A DNA stretch of 8,396 nt. Source: Pseudomonadota bacterium (GTDB lineage: Bacteria; Pseudomonadota; Alphaproteobacteria; Acetobacterales; Acetobacteraceae). The DNA lies in contig JAKBCX010000044.1 of the NCBI GenBank assembly GCA_021807465.1, positions 1 to 8,396 of the forward strand, written 5' to 3'. Positions within the stretch are counted from its first letter, which is position 1. Each line of letters opens with the position of its first letter. Below the pieces are notes generated by a model. It saw only the letters and a list, made by a program, of their open reading frames with translations, was not told where the DNA came from and made no database searches. Position numbers and translations under genes: made by a program. This document shows, piece after piece, positions 6,517-8,396 of this stretch.

Positions 6517-7414
6517 AACCGCAGGCCTGCGCCACCATGGGGCCGAGGGCTTTGTAATCCGGGGCCTTGGGGCTGTTATGGCGCCAAGCCAGGGCCAGGG
6601 TACGCCAGCCCCCCGCGCCGTCGAGGCGCCTGATTTCGACGCCAGTGCCGCGTGCAAGCCCGGCTTCCACCGCCAGGCGGGGCAGCAATGTAACGCCCAG
6701 CCCGCCTGCTACCATTTGAATGAGCGTGTGCAGCGAAGTGGCGGCGAAGCGTTGCTCGCGCCCGGCCACCGCGCCACAGACGGAAAGGACCTGGTCGCGC
6801 AGGCAATGGCCGTCCTCAAGCAGCAGGAATTGCTCGGCGGCGAGGTCCGCCACCGCCACGCGCTCGCGTGCCGCCAGCACATGGCCGGGTGGCAGGGCTG
6901 CCAGAAATTCGTCGCGCGCCAGAGGGATAGATTCGGTGCCCGCGCAGGCGCATGGCTCGGCCAGCAGCAGAACATCGAGATGTCCATCCTCGAGCTGTTC
7001 CAATAGCCGCTCCGTCTGGTCTTCTCGCAAGAAGAGCTTGAGCGCCGGAAACCCGTCCCGCAGGGCGGGCATGAGTTTGGGCAAAAGGAACGGCCCGACG
7101 GTGGGGATTATGCCCATGCGCAGCGGGCCGGACATGGGGGCGCGCGCGGCATCGGCGGTTTCCGCCACGGCGGTAAGGGCGGCAAGGGCGGCACGGGCTT
7201 TGCTCACAAGCTCTAGCCCCAGCGGGGTGAATACGGCGTGTTTGGGGGCGGAGCGGTCCAGGATTTGCGCATCGAGCTGGCGCTCTAGCGCCAATATGCC
7301 GGCGGACAGGGTAGATTGAGACACGGCACAGGCCGAAGCGGCGCGGGAGAAATGCCCGGTCTCGGCCAGGGTGACAAGGTAGCGGAGTTGCTGCGGTGTG
7401 GGTAAGGGTGTCAT
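6515..7414 (-). CDS. oxyR: LysR-type hydrogen peroxide sensor OxyR
   Basis: Transcription factor of the LysR family that senses hydrogen peroxide through a disulfide switch and controls antioxidant genes such as catalase and peroxiredoxin. In the 299-residue form the winged-helix domain is at about 6-65 (QQLRYLVTLAETGHFSRAA, SQSTLSAGILALE), followed by a linker helix and two substrate-domain lobes. The key evidence is DGHCLRDQVLSVC, with Cys204 and Cys213 nine residues apart like Cys199 and Cys208 of E. coli OxyR, followed by ATSLHTLIQMVAGGLGVTLLP (225-245), the OxyR consensus. Two further cysteines (155, 157: EPCACAGTES) are notable. Start 7414 matches OxyR length; the frame is open to 7600 but would overlap the DUF952 gene and lacks similarity. 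No clear ribosome site is seen. It converges on sdhB and lies 65 bases beyond the DUF952 gene; OxyR family members often autoregulate, but I could not define an operator. Confidence 0.93.
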   Translation of the reverse strand: MTPLPTPQQLRYLVTLAETGHFSRAASACAVSQSTLSAGILALERQLDAQILDRSAPKHAVFTPLGLELVSKARAALAALTAVAETADAARAPMSGPLRMGIIPTVGPFLLPKLMPALRDGFPALKLFLREDQTERLLEQLEDGHLDVLLLAEPCACAGTESIPLARDEFLAALPPGHVLAARERVAVADLAAEQFLLLEDGHCLRDQVLSVCGAVAGREQRFAATSLHTLIQMVAGGLGVTLLPRLAVEAGLARGTGVEIRRLDGAGGWRTLALAWRHNSPKAPDYKALGPMVAQACG

Positions 7415-7479
7415 CGGCCAATCCGCTGAAGTGAGCGAAAAGAATTGACTAGACCGATTGTCCTGACATGGCAAATGGA

Positions 7480-7812
7480 TCAGGCGGGTAACACGACCTC
7501 GCCTTGCTTCCAGCATAGCGGTGCGTGCGCCAATACGTGTTCCATGCCGAGCCTGCCGTAAAGGTGAGGGAATAATTGCCCGCCGCGTGAAACTTCCCAA
7601 CGCACGGCGTTACCCAGGCGGGCGAGGTCAATCGCCAGAACGAAAAGCCCATCCTGGCCGGCGAAATGCTTTTGCGCTGTGCTGGTTAGCTGTGCCGCGC
7701 TGGAGAGATGGATGTAGCCATCGGAAATATCCACGGGCGCGCCGCCGAACTGCCCTTGGCGCAGGGCGGCGAATTGCGGCGCGGTAAGTATTTTATAGGC
7801 GGTATCATCCAT
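7480..7812 (-). CDS. DUF952-family small protein
   Basis: A 110-residue protein matching the DUF952 pattern, a small uncharacterised fold that resembles ADP-ribosyltransferase-like domains; no reaction is established. The visible signatures are AYKILTAPQF near the N-terminus, DISDGYIHLSSAAQLTSTA (27-45) with the conserved DG(Y/F)IH.S, LFVLAIDLARLG (54-65) and RWEVSRGGQLFPHLYG (69-84), then a C-terminus with VLPA. ATG 7812 is chosen because it gives the usual short lead before YKI; the frame extends to 7851 but the added residues overlap the upstream gene. It overlaps the 3' end of the preceding minus-strand gene by 8 bases (ATGGATGA), typical of translational coupling, so the two probably form an operon that may continue into oxyR. 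Confidence 0.85.
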   Translation of the reverse strand: MDDTAYKILTAPQFAALRQGQFGGAPVDISDGYIHLSSAAQLTSTAQKHFAGQDGLFVLAIDLARLGNAVRWEVSRGGQLFPHLYGRLGMEHVLAHAPLCWKQGEVVLPA

Positions 7813-8396
7813 CCGCTGGCAAATCCTCGAACAAATCCTCGCTTCGGCCAATGGTCAGGCAGATGAGCGTCTGGTTGAGGATGGTATAGGCGATTTGGCC
7901 GAAGGTCACAGGGCCAGTGATTCGCGGCGCGGGGCTAAACGCAGGGCCTGACTGGCTGGCGAAATAATGGTGCAGGACGCAGATGCAGGCGTGTGCCGCA
8001 TGGGGCAATTCCATATCCGCGGCGATGCGGGCAAATTCCGCGCTATAGTCCGGTATTTCTTCGGCAAACCGGTAGGTGAGCGATGCCGATACCGGGGTGA
8101 GAAAAGTGACGGCGCCCTCGCTGGCATCGTGGACCAGGATTGCGGCATTGATCAACGCTCCATCCTGGTCGGCCACCAGGGGAAGGCGCTTGTCTATGCC
8201 GTGCTCTTCCATGTAACGCGCCAGATTGCCGGATGCGCCGCCGATCATGCATTCATATGAATGGTATTGGCCAGACCGGAAGAAGCGTATGTCTGGCCCA
8301 TGGCCCGGGGTGAACAGGTTGGCGATGTGCAGTTGTGCGAAATACTGAGCTGGCAGGCTAACATAGAGTACGGCCGCGCGTTCAGCATGCGGTTGA
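7805..8396 (-). CDS. Unrecognised protein, 5' end beyond window
   Basis: An open frame enters from the right edge and runs 196 codons to TGA at 7805-7807. An internal ATG at 8248 exists, but the frame upstream of it also reads as sensible protein (YVSLPAQYFAQLHIANLF, then TPGHGPDIRFFRSGQYH), so the gene probably starts outside the window. I do not recognise the family. Visible features are a TPGHGPDIRF segment, YECMIGGASGN, LVADQDGALINAAILVHDA, a VTFLTPVSASLTYRF strand-like region, a His/Cys-rich stretch HAAHACICVLHHYFAS, and an acidic C-terminus. No signal peptide or clear membrane helix is visible in the part seen. The histidines and cysteines could bind metal, but that is a guess. It overlaps the DUF952 gene by 8 bases, so the two are probably expressed together. 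Confidence 0.75.
   Translation of the reverse strand, partial: QPHAERAAVLYVSLPAQYFAQLHIANLFTPGHGPDIRFFRSGQYHSYECMIGGASGNLARYMEEHGIDKRLPLVADQDGALINAAILVHDASEGAVTFLTPVSASLTYRFAEEIPDYSAEFARIAADMELPHAAHACICVLHHYFASQSGPAFSPAPRITGPVTFGQIAYTILNQTLICLTIGRSEDLFEDLPADG

Noticed and set aside
7445..7474. Plus-strand TTGACT box and imperfect TTGYC/GRCAA dyad upstream of oxyR as an OxyR operator
   Set aside because: There is no plus-strand gene for the box to serve, and the dyad does not match the OxyR ATAG-type consensus.

Overview
The window looks like a chromosomal segment of a Gram-negative, GC-rich alphaproteobacterium. The SdhA, SdhB and SdhC sequences are alphaproteobacterial/mitochondrial in type, and a heptose-epimerase gene implies heptose-containing lipopolysaccharide. 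I suspect a Rhodospirillales/Acetobacterales-like organism, but the sequence alone does not fix the genus. I see no rRNA, tRNA, CRISPR array or complete mobile element.

Layout, left to right. On the minus strand at 1-989 lies most of hldD (ADP-glyceromanno-heptose 6-epimerase), cut off by the window edge. Divergent from it, with only 22 bases between start codons, is a small UbiK/BMFP-type gene (1012-1275) for a ubiquinone-biosynthesis accessory factor. Two small single-helix protein genes follow (1425-1679 and 1980-2228). I recognise neither, but they are paralogues of each other: 47 residues align without a gap and 18 are identical. They are separated by a 300-base AT-rich regulatory-looking stretch. 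A class I methyltransferase resembling the ETF-beta lysine methyltransferases comes next (2301-2921). Its conserved N-terminus appears to continue upstream of any canonical start codon.

The centre is a complete, tightly packed succinate dehydrogenase operon, sdhC-sdhD-sdhA-sdhB (2987-6462), with 5, 15 and 15 bases between genes. It ends in a strong bidirectional intrinsic terminator (6479-6516) shared with the convergent oxyR gene. The minus-strand genes to the right are oxyR (6515-7414), with both redox cysteines present, a DUF952-type small protein (7480-7812), and an unrecognised gene entering from the right edge (7805-8396). The last two overlap by 8 bases and are probably translated together.

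Functionally, much of the window bears on the quinone pool and oxidative metabolism. SDH reduces ubiquinone, UbiK helps make it, an ETF-type methyltransferase could tune another route into the pool, and OxyR senses peroxide. That link is inferred from gene content, not shown by the sequence. I found no convincing undescribed multi-gene system. The most worthwhile leads are the paralogous small proteins and the start of the methyltransferase.
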